A DNA stretch of 64,000 bases from Rhabdobacter roseus (GTDB lineage Bacteria > Bacteroidota > Bacteroidia > Cytophagales > Spirosomataceae): NCBI RefSeq assembly GCF_014202275.1, contig NZ_JACHGF010000004.1, forward strand, positions 504,463 through 568,462, written 5' to 3'. Positions 45,811-54,901 of this stretch are shown here, piece by piece. The stretch's first letter is position 1, and every line of letters begins with the position of its first letter. Both the position numbers and the translations under genes were made by a program. Under the pieces are notes generated by a model. That model worked only from the letters and a program-made list of their open reading frames with translations. It was not told where the DNA came from and did not search any database.

Positions 45811-46884
45811 ATGACAGCCGATACCTTATCCTTACCCATTGACATTCAGCAGACCACAAGCCCGCGTGTGCAGGATGTAGATTTTACCAACCTGGTTTTT
45901 GGTCGGAATATCTCCGACCACATGTTTGTGGCCGAGTACCGCGATGGTCAGTGGCAGCAGCTTCGTATAGTACCTTATGGTGATCTTTCACTAAGTCCCG
46001 CTACGGCGGCGCTACACTACGGCCAGGCCATTTTTGAGGGCATGAAAGCCTACAAAAACGAGGACAACGAGGTACTTCTGTTCCGTCCGCACGACAATTG
46101 GAAGCGCTTCAACCGCTCGGCGGAGCGCATGTGTATGCCTACGGTGCCAGAGGAGGTATTTATGAACGGCCTGACCGAGCTCATGCGCCTGGATGCCGAG
46201 TGGGTACCTTGCGCGCCCGGCTGCTCGCTGTACATTCGTCCCTACATGTTTGCGGCGGATGCGTACCTGGGCGTGCGGCCGTCGGAGTCGTACCTGTTTG
46301 TGATTTTTACCAGCCCGGTAGGTACCTACTACGCCAACCCGCTGAAAGTGAAGGTAGAGACGGACTACATCCGGGCGGCAGCCGGTGGGGTAGGTGCGGC
46401 CAAGTGCGCGGGCAACTACGCGGCTTCGCTGTACCCGGCGCGGCTGGCCCAGCAGGCCGGCTACGACCAGCTCATCTGGACCGACGCCCGCGACCACGTA
46501 TTTGTGGAGGAGTCGGGTACGATGAACGTCATGTTCATGCTGGACGGAAAACTGGTAACGCCCGCGGTGTCTGATACCATTCTGGACGGCATCACGCGCA
46601 AGAGCATCGTGGAGATAGCCCGCCACTGGGGCATTTCCGTGGAAGAGCGCAAGGTATCTATCCGGGAAGTCATTGAGGCCCTGAAAGAAGGACGTTTGCA
46701 GGCGGCTTTCGGGGCCGGTACGGCCGTGGTGGTGTCGCCGTTCTCGGTGATTGCCTACGAAGGCGTGGATTACCACCTGCCTGCGGTTGAAGAAGATTCC
46801 TTTGTCACAAAAGTAAAAAACTACCTGACCGACCTCCGTACCGGCAAAATAGCCGATACCTTTGGCTGGGTATTGAAAGCCTAA
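45811..46884 (+). CDS. ilvE: Branched-chain amino acid aminotransferase
   Basis: PLP-dependent (fold type IV) aminotransferase for Leu, Ile and Val. About 357 residues, the longer BCAT type. Motifs: HYGQAIFEGMKAYK near the N-terminus, CSLYIRPYMFAAD, AKCAGNYAASLYPARLAQQAGYDQLIWTDA (the K in AKCAGNY is the expected PLP lysine of this class), and FVEESGTMNVMF. I use ATG 45811 (MTADTLSLP); an ATG at 45766 gives a poorly conserved extension. It ends at a strong terminator. Confidence 0.95.
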   Translation: MTADTLSLPIDIQQTTSPRVQDVDFTNLVFGRNISDHMFVAEYRDGQWQQLRIVPYGDLSLSPATAALHYGQAIFEGMKAYKNEDNEVLLFRPHDNWKRFNRSAERMCMPTVPEEVFMNGLTELMRLDAEWVPCAPGCSLYIRPYMFAADAYLGVRPSESYLFVIFTSPVGTYYANPLKVKVETDYIRAAAGGVGAAKCAGNYAASLYPARLAQQAGYDQLIWTDARDHVFVEESGTMNVMFMLDGKLVTPAVSDTILDGITRKSIVEIARHWGISVEERKVSIREVIEALKEGRLQAAFGAGTAVVVSPFSVIAYEGVDYHLPAVEEDSFVTKVKNYLTDLRTGKIADTFGWVLKA

Positions 46885-46917
46885 GGTACCTTTCAAGCGG
46901 AGGTACTTTATATATCA

Positions 46918-46956
46918 GAAGGCCGGAACCCACCTGGGTTCCGGCCTTCATTTTTA
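46918..46956 (+). terminator. Terminator of ilvE
   Basis: GAAGGCCGGAACCCA (46918-46932) pairs with TGGGTTCCGGCCTTC (46935-46949) with a tiny loop, then ATTTTTAG. Position suits ilvE; the convergent gene at 47001 may use it too. Confidence 0.88.
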
Positions 46957-47000
46957 GAGAGGGTTCATCGTTTTGGAATGCGCCTTACGCTTTGTTAAAA

Positions 47001-47360
47001 CTACCCCCGGCTGCCCCGGTGCATGCGGCGCGGCTGGCGCTGGGCTTGCTTTTCCAGCAGCTTGATGTACTGCTCCTGGGTCAGGGTGGCTTTCAGCTTA
47101 CTTCTGGATTCTTCGCGGTTGGCCCGCATCTGCTTTTGCAGCGCTTGCTGCTTCTGGCTTTGTTCCAGCATTACTACCTTCACCTGGCTGGCTTGCTCGT
47201 CGGTGAGGCTCAGTTCGGTTTTCATTTTGGCTACCTGGCTGTCTACCCGTTTTTCGAGCGAAAATTCCTTCTTGGGGCCCGCTGGTTTTTTGGCTTGTTG
47301 CGCAAAAGTGACGGTGGACATACTGACTAACAAAACAAATACGATTCCTAGCTTTTTCAT
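47001..47360 (-). CDS. Small exported Spy/CpxP-like protein
   Basis: 119 residues. Signal peptide MKKLGIVFVLLVSMSTVTFA. The mature part is a highly charged helix: SLEKRVDSQVAKMKTELSLTDEQASQVKVVMLEQSQKQQALQKQM, with the pattern L-T-x-E-Q...V found in Spy/CpxP and DUF4890 proteins (periplasmic chaperone-like helices). C-terminus RRMHRGSRG is basic. Function by similarity only. Confidence 0.8.
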   Translation of the reverse strand: MKKLGIVFVLLVSMSTVTFAQQAKKPAGPKKEFSLEKRVDSQVAKMKTELSLTDEQASQVKVVMLEQSQKQQALQKQMRANREESRSKLKATLTQEQYIKLLEKQAQRQPRRMHRGSRG

Positions 47361-47468
47361 GGCTGCTTATTTAGTTATTAGGATGTGTTTACTGGTGGTT
47401 GGAGGGCTTTGGTAGCTAAAGGTTTAATGGGGGGCTGTTATTTTCGGTTTATTTCGGTAAGCGCTCGC

Positions 47469-47504
47469 CACCCCAAGTACCTTCGGGTAGGTACCTGGGG
47501 TGCA
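47469..47504. terminator. Possible hairpin between 47001 and 47522 genes
   Basis: CACCCCAAGTACCT (47469-47482) can pair with AGGTACCTGGGGTG (47489-47502) with one bulge or mismatch. No clear poly-T, so it is a weak terminator call for the AraC gene. Confidence 0.4.
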
Positions 47505-47521
47505 CAAATCCGGGCGTATCC

Positions 47522-48406
47522 TCAGATAAAGGTTCTGGTACCTACGTAGTTGTCCCGGAATTCTTTGGGTGTACAGCCGTTTTTGCTTTTAAAGATCCGA
47601 TTGAAGTAAGAAAGATTATTGAAGCCACACTTGTAGGCTACCTCGGCAATGGAGTGGGTGGTGTCGATGAGCAGGCGGGAGGTATGTCCCAGCCGGATTT
47701 CGTTGAGGCTCTCGACGAAGGTTTTGCCGGTCCGTTTCTTGATAAAACGACTGAACGACACCTCCGTCATGTCGGCTACGCGGGCTACCTCTTCCAGCGA
47801 AATTTCCTTGTTGTAGTGGTCGTGGAGGTGGGCAAAGACCTTTTCGAGGCGGCGGCTGTTGTAGTTGACGCTCTCGTTGGTGAAGGTACCGTTGGCCAGG
47901 AGCCGCGTGTTACGCGACACCGAAAGGTCGTGCAGGATAGACATCAGCTCCAGCACGGAGTCGAAGCCGCTTTTTTCGGACAGCTTCTGCAGCCGGGGCA
48001 GCAGGCGCTCGATGGTATCCTGGGAAAACGAAATGCCCCGTGCCGACTTCTCCATGAGGTTCCGGATGAAATAGAGCTGGTTGCGCTTCAGGAGCTTGTC
48101 GTCAAATAAGTCGCGGTGAAACTGGATCGTGATTTCGCTGATTTCCGGCATTCCTTCCCGCCACTGGTACTGGTGCGTAAACCAGCCGTGCGGGAGGCTA
48201 TTGCCCACCAGTACCAGCTCCAGGTCGCTGATGGTCTCGGTGTGGTCGCCCACGATGCGTTTTACCCCGGCCCCGTGTACGATCAGGTTCAGCTCGTACT
48301 CTTCGTGGTAGTGCAGGGGAAAGTCGAAACGCTTCTTGTGACGCGAAAAGATCGTGAAGCAATCGTACTGCGTTAGGGGGGTAATTTCCCGATAAACTTC
48401 TTTCAT
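47522..48406 (-). CDS. AraC-family transcriptional regulator with cupin sensor
   Basis: About 294 residues. N-terminal AraC-binding cupin (FDFPLHYHEEYELNLIVHGAGVKRIVGDHTE), C-terminal two-helix-turn-helix AraC domain (ISLEEVARVADMTEVSFSRFIKKRTGKTFVESLNEIRLGHTSRLL and SIAEVAYKCGFNNLSYFNRIFKSKNGCTPKEFRDNY). Divergent from the symporter and phosphorylase genes, so it is the likely sugar-responsive controller. I start at ATG 48406 because the earlier ATG at 48487 adds residues with no likeness to the family. Confidence 0.92.
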   Translation of the reverse strand: MKEVYREITPLTQYDCFTIFSRHKKRFDFPLHYHEEYELNLIVHGAGVKRIVGDHTETISDLELVLVGNSLPHGWFTHQYQWREGMPEISEITIQFHRDLFDDKLLKRNQLYFIRNLMEKSARGISFSQDTIERLLPRLQKLSEKSGFDSVLELMSILHDLSVSRNTRLLANGTFTNESVNYNSRRLEKVFAHLHDHYNKEISLEEVARVADMTEVSFSRFIKKRTGKTFVESLNEIRLGHTSRLLIDTTHSIAEVAYKCGFNNLSYFNRIFKSKNGCTPKEFRDNYVGTRTFI

Positions 48407-48780
48407 GATAGGTTGGTAGAGGTTAAGAAAAAGGGTGCGATCAGGTAAAAATGTACCAGGAAAATAGTTTGCGCAGAATAAACCCAATCTGATCTAAAAG
48501 TAGCATGAGGTAAGAATATCTCCTACTAAAGTGTATGATTTTTGTAAAAAATAATTGGAGTTATTGTAGGATTGGCTAAAATAGTATTATATAGTTTGTG
48601 GCGATATTTAAGTAGTTTGTATAAAAAAATAGCGGCAAGCAACCGTGTGATTTCCCCGACGAGGGTACGTAAGTGTAAGGCAGGGCCAGAGAATAGCTAG
48701 GAAAAACCAGGAAAAATTTAGTGAAATTTGAGTTGACTCTTTGAAGACGATTTCGTTTCACGCACGCAACCCGCCATTTC
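48407..48780. other. Divergent regulatory region of the beta-mannoside module
   Basis: 374 AT-rich bases between the AraC regulator and the symporter. Several near-matches to the -7 element (TATAGTTTG near 48592, AGTAGTTTG near 48612) but no full promoter with correct spacing. A binding site for the regulator would be expected here; no inverted or direct repeat stands out by eye. Confidence 0.5.
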
Positions 48781-50610
48781 ATGTCGCTTTCCTCCCTGGA
48801 TATTCTGATTATACTGCTGTATTTGCTCACCTTACCGGTGATAGGCCTGGTGATGCGCCGCCGGGCCCGGACCGACCAGAAGGCCTACATGCTGGGCGGC
48901 AACAACCTGCCCTGGTACATGCTGGGCCTCTCGAATGCATCGGGAATGTTTGATATCTCGGGTACACTCTGGATGGTAACGCTGGCCTTTGTATACGGCA
49001 TGAAGAGCATTTGGATACCCTGGCTGTGGCCTTCGTTCAACCAGGTATTTATGATGATGTACCTGGCGGGTTGGCTGCGGCGCTCCAACGTCACAACCGG
49101 TGCCGAATGGATGATCACGCGCTTCGGGAAAGACCGGGGGGCTACGCTTTCGCATACCATCGTGGTGGTGTTTGCGCTGTTGAGCTGCCTGGGCTTCATG
49201 GCGTACGGGTTTATTGGGCTGGGCAAGTTTGCGGAGATCTTCATCCCCTGGCGTGTGGTGGGACCTTACCTGCCTTTTGAAGTACCGGCTCCCTACGTGC
49301 CGCATTTTTATGGCTTGGTTTTTACGCTGTTCGCCGTGTTTTATTCCGTGCTGGGCGGGATGGCTTCCATCGTATGGGCCGACGTGCTGCAGTACCTCAT
49401 CATGACCATCGCGGCCGTAGCCATTGCGGTTATCGCTATCGGAAATTTGAGTGGGCAGGTACTTCGCGTCCCCGACGGCTGGATGAACCCCTTCTTCGGC
49501 TCTCGGCTGGGGCTGGATTGGACCGGTATCATCGACGAAGTGAACGAGAAAATCCGGGACGACGGCTTCTCTACCTTTGGTATTTTCTTTTCCCTCATGG
49601 TAGCGAAAGGCTTGCTGGCGAGCCTGGCGGGCCCCACGCCCAACTACGACATGCAGAAAATCCTGTCGACGCGCTCCCCGTGCGAGGCGGCCAAGATGAG
49701 CGGGCTGGTGTCGCTGGTGCTGCTCCCCACGCGCTACCTCATGATCATGGGTTTTGTGGTACTGGCCCTGCTGAACTACGAGCAGCTCGACCTCCAGACG
49801 GCCTCAGGTGCCATCGATTTTGAGAAAATCCTGCCGTCGGCCATTCAGCAGTTTGCACCGGTAGGGATCATGGGGTTGCTGCTGGCGGGGTTGCTATCGG
49901 CGTTCATGGGTACTTTTGCGGGTACGCTCAACGCCGCGCAGGCTTACGTCGTCAACGATATTTACGTAAAGTACCTCCAGCCAGGAGCCAGCAACCAGCG
50001 CATCAGCCGGATCAACTACCTGGTGGGGGTCATCATCGTGGCCATCAGCATCGTGATCGGCTTCTACACGCAAAGCGTCAACAGCATTCTGCAATGGATC
50101 GTCTCGGCCCTGTACGGAGGGTACATCGCGGCCAACGTCCTTAAGTGGCACTGGTGGCGCTTCAACGGCAGCGGTTTTTTTGGGGGCATGTTGGCGGGGA
50201 TTTTGTCGGCCATGGTGTTGCCTACCGTTTTTCCCGGCACCGTAGAGCTGTACTTTTTTCCCCTGCTGTTTGTCATTTCGCTGGCGGGAAGTATTGGAGG
50301 TACCTACCTGGCACCACCCACGGAGGAGTCCTACCTCAAGCGTTTTTACCAGCAGGTACGTCCGTGGGGTTTCTGGAAGCCCATCCAGGAAAAAGTAGCA
50401 GCCGAAAACCCCGGCTTTGTACCGAATCGAGACTTTAAACGGGATATGTTCAACGTAGCGGTAGGTATTGCCTGGCAGCTGGGCCTGACTACCTTTCCCA
50501 TGTACCTGGTCCTGAAGGAGTGGACGTACCTGGGCGCGTCGTTGCTCGTGATTCTGGGTACATCGCTTATTTTAAAGAAAACCTGGTACGATCGGCTGGA
50601 GGGTACTTAA
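48781..50610 (+). CDS. Sodium:solute symporter family protein
   Basis: 609 residues, about 14 hydrophobic segments, inner membrane. SSS-family features: RARTDQKAYMLGGNNLPWYMLGLSNASGMFDISGTLWMV (the N-terminal unwound helix and Na2 site region) and the long SFMGTFAGTLNAAQAYVVNDIYVKYLQPG stretch (FSAFMGT...NA..Y..DIY). Its place directly before a GH130 gene suggests that it imports beta-mannosyl sugars, as in the Bacteroides fragilis mannobiose operon. That substrate is inference. Confidence 0.92.
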   Translation: MSLSSLDILIILLYLLTLPVIGLVMRRRARTDQKAYMLGGNNLPWYMLGLSNASGMFDISGTLWMVTLAFVYGMKSIWIPWLWPSFNQVFMMMYLAGWLRRSNVTTGAEWMITRFGKDRGATLSHTIVVVFALLSCLGFMAYGFIGLGKFAEIFIPWRVVGPYLPFEVPAPYVPHFYGLVFTLFAVFYSVLGGMASIVWADVLQYLIMTIAAVAIAVIAIGNLSGQVLRVPDGWMNPFFGSRLGLDWTGIIDEVNEKIRDDGFSTFGIFFSLMVAKGLLASLAGPTPNYDMQKILSTRSPCEAAKMSGLVSLVLLPTRYLMIMGFVVLALLNYEQLDLQTASGAIDFEKILPSAIQQFAPVGIMGLLLAGLLSAFMGTFAGTLNAAQAYVVNDIYVKYLQPGASNQRISRINYLVGVIIVAISIVIGFYTQSVNSILQWIVSALYGGYIAANVLKWHWWRFNGSGFFGGMLAGILSAMVLPTVFPGTVELYFFPLLFVISLAGSIGGTYLAPPTEESYLKRFYQQVRPWGFWKPIQEKVAAENPGFVPNRDFKRDMFNVAVGIAWQLGLTTFPMYLVLKEWTYLGASLLVILGTSLILKKTWYDRLEGT

Positions 50611-50658
50611 GCGCATCAACCTATAAAAATTCATCAACCTATTATTACCGTTGGCACT

Positions 50659-51846
50659 ATGAAATTTGAAGAACGATTACGGCAGCTGATGCTGGACAAA
50701 GAAAAACGCCTGACCCGCCCCAACGAAGTACTTGGCCCCGGCAACGGCATCTTTGACCGCTACCGCTACCCGGTCCTGACGGCCGGGCACGTGCCGCTGT
50801 TTTGGGAGTATGACCTCAATCCCGAAACGAATCCCTACCTGATGAAGCGGATCGGGATCAACGCTACTTTTAACGCGGGAGCCATCAAGCTCAACGGCAA
50901 GTACCTGCTGGTAGCGCGGGTGGAAGGCTACGACCGGAAATCGTTTTTTGCCGTGGCCGAAAGCCCCAACGGGCTCGATCAGTTCCGGTTTTGGGACTAC
51001 CCGATCACCATGCCGGAAGCCGACCAGCCCGACGGCAACGTGTATGACATGCGCCTAACCCAGCACCAGGACGGCTGGATTTACGGGCTCTTCTGCACCG
51101 AGCGGAAAGACCCGGCCGCTCCGCCGGGCGATGAGTCGGCGGCGGTGGCACAGTGTGGCATTGCCCGCACCCGCGACCTGAAAACTTGGGAACGCCTGCC
51201 CGACCTCCGGACGCCTTCGCCCCAGCAGCGCAACGTGGTGCTTCATCCGGAGTTTGTAGAAGGGAAGTATGCGTTTTATACGCGCCCGCAGGATGGCTTC
51301 ATCGAGGCCGGGTCGGGCGGGGGCATTGGCTTTGGGCTGTCGGCCACGATCGAGCGGGCCGAGGTAGACGAAGAGCGGGTCATTGACCCTAAAAAGTACC
51401 ACACTGTGTATGAGGCCAAGAACGGGCAGGGCCCCGCTCCGCTCCGGACCCCCGGCGGCTGGCTACACCTGGCCCACGGAGTGCGCCACACCGCCGCCGG
51501 GCTCCGCTATGTACTTTACCTGTTCATGACCGACCTTCACGACCTAACCCGTGTCATCCATAAGCCTGCTGGGTACTTGCTGGCTCCCGAGGGCGAGGAG
51601 CGCACGGGCGACGTGTCCAACGTGGTATTTGCCAACGGCTGGGTACTCGATGACGACGGTACGGTGTACATCTACTACGGTGCTTCGGATACCCGCATGT
51701 ACGTGGCTACCTCCAGCCTGGACCGCCTCGTAGACTACGTGGTCAATACGCCCGGCGACGGGTTTCGCTCGGCCGCTTCGGTAGCGCGGCTCCAGGAGCT
51801 GATTGATAAAAACCTGGCGTACCAGTCCTTCAACATCCTGGCCTGA
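50659..51846 (+). CDS. GH130 phosphorylase, beta-1,4-mannosyl-glucose phosphorylase type
   Basis: 395 residues, five-bladed beta-propeller. N-terminal [37 protein letters not shown] and [30 protein letters not shown] fit subgroup 1 of GH130, which splits Man-beta-1,4-Glc with phosphate to Man-1-phosphate and glucose. [26 protein letters not shown] carries the family core. No signal peptide, so cytoplasmic, acting on sugar brought in by the symporter 48 bases upstream. The subgroup assignment is by motif resemblance. Confidence 0.9.
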   Translation: MKFEERLRQLMLDKEKRLTRPNEVLGPGNGIFDRYRYPVLTAGHVPLFWEYDLNPETNPYLMKRIGINATFNAGAIKLNGKYLLVARVEGYDRKSFFAVAESPNGLDQFRFWDYPITMPEADQPDGNVYDMRLTQHQDGWIYGLFCTERKDPAAPPGDESAAVAQCGIARTRDLKTWERLPDLRTPSPQQRNVVLHPEFVEGKYAFYTRPQDGFIEAGSGGGIGFGLSATIERAEVDEERVIDPKKYHTVYEAKNGQGPAPLRTPGGWLHLAHGVRHTAAGLRYVLYLFMTDLHDLTRVIHKPAGYLLAPEGEERTGDVSNVVFANGWVLDDDGTVYIYYGASDTRMYVATSSLDRLVDYVVNTPGDGFRSAASVARLQELIDKNLAYQSFNILA

Positions 51847-51945
51847 GGCAAAGGAAAGCCTCGTAGGTACTTTGATACGCATTTTCATCTTACCTTTGGT
51901 CCTGGTACTTATTTTATTCAACGTATACATTATCCAGTTAAAAAC

Positions 51946-52458
51946 ATGAACGCATTTCCGGCTTCTACCGACAAAAATGAGGTGTTTGAGCAAGTACAAC
52001 AATTCCTGGACGACCAGGGTTTTACCGTGGTGAGCAAAGATCATTCGCGCCCCTGGGGTGGTTTCTTTGTGCTCGACGAAGCGCAGGCCCCTGCTTTTAT
52101 CAAAGCTTTTTTTTCGCACCTCTCGCTGGAGGATTTTGCCGGTTTTGACAAGCTAAGCCCCAAAATCCTGGTGGTGGCGCCCGAAAAGCGTCTTTCGTGG
52201 CAGTACCACCACCGTCGTGCCGAGATCTGGAAGGTCATCGGTGGCCAGGCGGGGGTAGTTGTGAGTGATACCGACGAAGAGACGGAGCTCCAAAAGCTGG
52301 CCTTAGGTACCGTGATCAACCTCAAGCAGGGCGAGCGCCACCGCCTGATTGGCCTCCACGAGTACGGTATCGTAGCCGAGATCTGGCAACACACCGACCC
52401 CGCCAATCCTTCCGACGAAGACGACATCGTGCGGGTGCAGGATGATTTTGGCCGGTAG
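51946..52458 (+). CDS. Cupin, mannose-6-phosphate isomerase-like
   Basis: 170 residues. DHSRPWGGFFVLDE followed by SWQYHHRRAEIWKVIGGQAGVV and HRLIGLHEYGIVAEIWQHTDPANPSDEDDIVRVQDDFGR match the type II phosphomannose-isomerase/mannose-1-P guanylyltransferase C-terminal cupin, with the E and H metal ligands. It may turn mannose-6-phosphate into fructose-6-phosphate, which would finish the pathway started by the phosphorylase (after a phosphomannomutase step not seen here). 99 bases after the phosphorylase and followed by a terminator. Confidence 0.87.
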   Translation: MNAFPASTDKNEVFEQVQQFLDDQGFTVVSKDHSRPWGGFFVLDEAQAPAFIKAFFSHLSLEDFAGFDKLSPKILVVAPEKRLSWQYHHRRAEIWKVIGGQAGVVVSDTDEETELQKLALGTVINLKQGERHRLIGLHEYGIVAEIWQHTDPANPSDEDDIVRVQDDFGR

Positions 52459-52485
52459 TTTTTGAGATAAAAAGCCTTTGAATAA

Positions 52486-52523
52486 AAAGCGATAGATTCA
52501 GGCATAATCTATCGCTTTCCCTT
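52486..52523 (+). terminator. Terminator after the beta-mannoside module
   Basis: AAAGCGATAGATT (52486-52498) and AATCTATCGCTTT (52506-52518), perfect, 7-base loop, then CCCTTT. Confidence 0.8.
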
Positions 52524-52586
52524 TATACATTTGCATTACTAGTGAAGTCCACAAAGTATGTGGTACCCGTATTTTTTAGCCTCTCA

Positions 52587-53621
52587 ATGCCCCGCCGAAT
52601 TCTTTTTTCTTGCATTTTATTATTGTTACTGTACCTCACAACGGAGCTCTTGTTACGCATTGGCCTGTCTTTCTTGGGGTACTCCTTCTGGAAGCCATCG
52701 GACAGGATACTAACGAATTATTACCCACAGCTCACCGATATAGTGACGCAGCCAATTTCTAAACAGGACGCAAAAAAAGATATTCTGATTTTGGGCGGGT
52801 CGGTGGTAAGTACCCCCTGGAGTCACTTGGAACAAAGGCTGGATACCCTATTACGGCCTGCGTTTCCAACAGGAACGGAATTCCAATTTTATAACGTAGC
52901 TGCCGCCGGTCATACCTCGGCGGATAATCTTCAAAAATACAAGCTATTAACAGACCAACGGTTCGATCTGGTGATTTACTACGAAGCCATAAACGAAAAC
53001 CGCGCTAATAATATTCCGGCTGAATTTTTTCGGTCGGATTATTCGCACATGAAATGGTATAACGACTTGAACCTGCTGCTAAGTCACACAGAGATAAACA
53101 TAACCGTACTGCCGTACGTGGTTCATCTCATTAGCCAGCGCATCGGTGATAAGTGGTCGGGAAAAGTGTACATCGATCACGAAAATGTAGATATGGTGTA
53201 TAAAAAGTACGGTGGCAATATTAAAACAGCGTCCTCCTTCCGTAACAACCTGGCGGGAATTATCGAGCTAGCCCAGCACCGAGACGAAAAACTACTCCTG
53301 CTGAGCTACGCATCGTACTTTCCAGAGGGAGTAGCGCTAACGGGCGAAGAGGCTGATATGCAGCATTTTGCCGGGTGCAATTACGCCTCGCCGGTATCGA
53401 TATGGGGCGAAGCGGAGTACGTAGCGAAGGGCATTCAAGTACATAATAACGAGCTACGGAAGCTAGTAACCCAGTATCATCCTTTCTATCTGGATTTGGA
53501 AAAAAAAATGCCCCGGGAACCGTCGTTTTTTTGTGACGTATGCCACCTTAATGAACCGGGGGCGCAGTATTTTTCCCGGCAATTGGCCGAGCACATCATT
53601 GATCAGGGATTGCTCAAATAG
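52587..53621 (+). CDS. Membrane-anchored SGNH/GDSL hydrolase-like protein
   Basis: About 344 residues. One N-terminal helix (RILFSCILLLLLYLTTELLLRIGLSFLG). The rest reads like an SGNH hydrolase: block I ILILGGSVVSTPW, the Gly block YNVAAAGHTSADNLQ, LVIYYEAINENRANN for block III, and a late CDVCHLNEPGAQYFSRQLAEHI for the D..H block V. The nucleophile Ser of GGSV is present. Possibly an O-acyl esterase or polysaccharide-modifying enzyme. AT-richer than its neighbours. I use ATG 52587; a GTG at 52542 is possible. Confidence 0.78.
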   Translation: MPRRILFSCILLLLLYLTTELLLRIGLSFLGYSFWKPSDRILTNYYPQLTDIVTQPISKQDAKKDILILGGSVVSTPWSHLEQRLDTLLRPAFPTGTEFQFYNVAAAGHTSADNLQKYKLLTDQRFDLVIYYEAINENRANNIPAEFFRSDYSHMKWYNDLNLLLSHTEINITVLPYVVHLISQRIGDKWSGKVYIDHENVDMVYKKYGGNIKTASSFRNNLAGIIELAQHRDEKLLLLSYASYFPEGVALTGEEADMQHFAGCNYASPVSIWGEAEYVAKGIQVHNNELRKLVTQYHPFYLDLEKKMPREPSFFCDVCHLNEPGAQYFSRQLAEHIIDQGLLK

Positions 53622-53740
53622 ATAATTAGGAGCCTGATCCTTTACCTGGAGCGAAGCGTTTAAGTACCCTACCAACGGTAATTTACCCTGGGCACGTGCT
53701 TTTAAGCTCGAACTATGCGATAATCCTTCCCCAGGCATTC

Positions 53741-54871
53741 ATGAAAATCCTCCTTGCGCCCGATAAATTTAAAGGTAGCCTGACGGCCCGGCAGGTAAGC
53801 CAGGCCATGGCCAACGGCATCCAGCGGTTTGACGCGTCCATCGAGACGGTACTTCATCCCATGGCCGACGGTGGCGAGGGCTCGCTGGAGGTACTTGAGC
53901 AGCTGCTGAAACCAGAGCGCATTACGCTGGAAGTACCCGATCCGCTGTTCCGGCCGGTACGGGCTTCGTACTTATGGAAAGATCAGCGGGCTTACGTAGA
54001 AATGGCGCAGGCTTCGGGCCTGGAGCTGCTGGCTCCAGCCGAGCGAAATTGTTTATACACTACTACCTTGGGTACCGGCTCGCTCATGGCCGATGCCCTG
54101 GATCGGGGTGCTACGGAGCTGTACCTTTTTATTGGGGGAAGTGCTACCAACGACGCGGGCTTGGGTGTGGCGCGGGCGTTGGGCTACCGGTTTCTGGATG
54201 AGGATAACCAGGAGATCGAACCCATAGGCAAGGAGCTGGTGCGCCTGGCTGCCATTGATACCAGCCAGCTCCGCTACGATTTTTCGCAGGTGAAGGTGTA
54301 CGTAGTGTGCGATGTTCAAAATGTACTATACGGGCCCGCGGGCGCTGCTTATGTGTACGGCCCACAGAAAGGGGCGGACGCCGCCGCCCTGCGGGTACTT
54401 GACGACGGGCTTCGGCAAGTGAGTCGCGTGGTGCAGGCAGACCTGGGCATCACGCTCAACAACCTGGCGGGTGGTGGAGCGGCGGGTGGCGTAGGTGCGG
54501 GCGCGGTGGCCTTTTTGGGAGCCGAAATCCTACCCGGTACCGACACGCTCATGCAGATCACGCAGTTCTACGAGCAACTCGCCGAGGTAGACCTCATCAT
54601 GACGGGTGAAGGAAAGCTCGATGAGCAAACCCTGCACGGGAAGCTGGTACAAGGCGTGGTGCAGGCCGGACGGCAGCGCGGCATTCCCGTAGCGGCCATT
54701 TGTGGTACCTGTACGGTGGATAAGGCGCTGCTGTATGAAGCCGGGCTCCGGCAAGTAGCAGAGGTACTTCCGCGCTGCAAAACGCTGCAAGAAGCCATGA
54801 CCCAGGCCGGACCAGTGGTAGAAGAACTGGCTTATGAGATCATAAAAACGTTCCGTAGTGTAGGTACCTGA
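53741..54871 (+). CDS. Glycerate kinase
   Basis: Phosphorylates glycerate (2-phosphoglycerate-forming in most bacterial members). About 376 residues, typical of the GarK/GlxK family. MKILLAPDKFKGSLTARQVSQAMANGI, HPMADGGEGSLEVL, GLELLAPAERNCLYTTTLGTGSLM, FIGGSATNDAGLGVARALGYRFLD, NNLAGGGAAGGVGAGAVAFLGAE and IMTGEGKLDEQTLHGKLVQGV all match. ATG 53741 is preferred; an ATG-equivalent at 53696 adds residues unlike the family. Convergent with hemC, 30 bases apart. Confidence 0.95.
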   Translation: MKILLAPDKFKGSLTARQVSQAMANGIQRFDASIETVLHPMADGGEGSLEVLEQLLKPERITLEVPDPLFRPVRASYLWKDQRAYVEMAQASGLELLAPAERNCLYTTTLGTGSLMADALDRGATELYLFIGGSATNDAGLGVARALGYRFLDEDNQEIEPIGKELVRLAAIDTSQLRYDFSQVKVYVVCDVQNVLYGPAGAAYVYGPQKGADAAALRVLDDGLRQVSRVVQADLGITLNNLAGGGAAGGVGAGAVAFLGAEILPGTDTLMQITQFYEQLAEVDLIMTGEGKLDEQTLHGKLVQGVVQAGRQRGIPVAAICGTCTVDKALLYEAGLRQVAEVLPRCKTLQEAMTQAGPVVEELAYEIIKTFRSVGT

Positions 54872-54901
54872 CTTACCCCGAATAAACAAACCAAAGTACC
54901 C

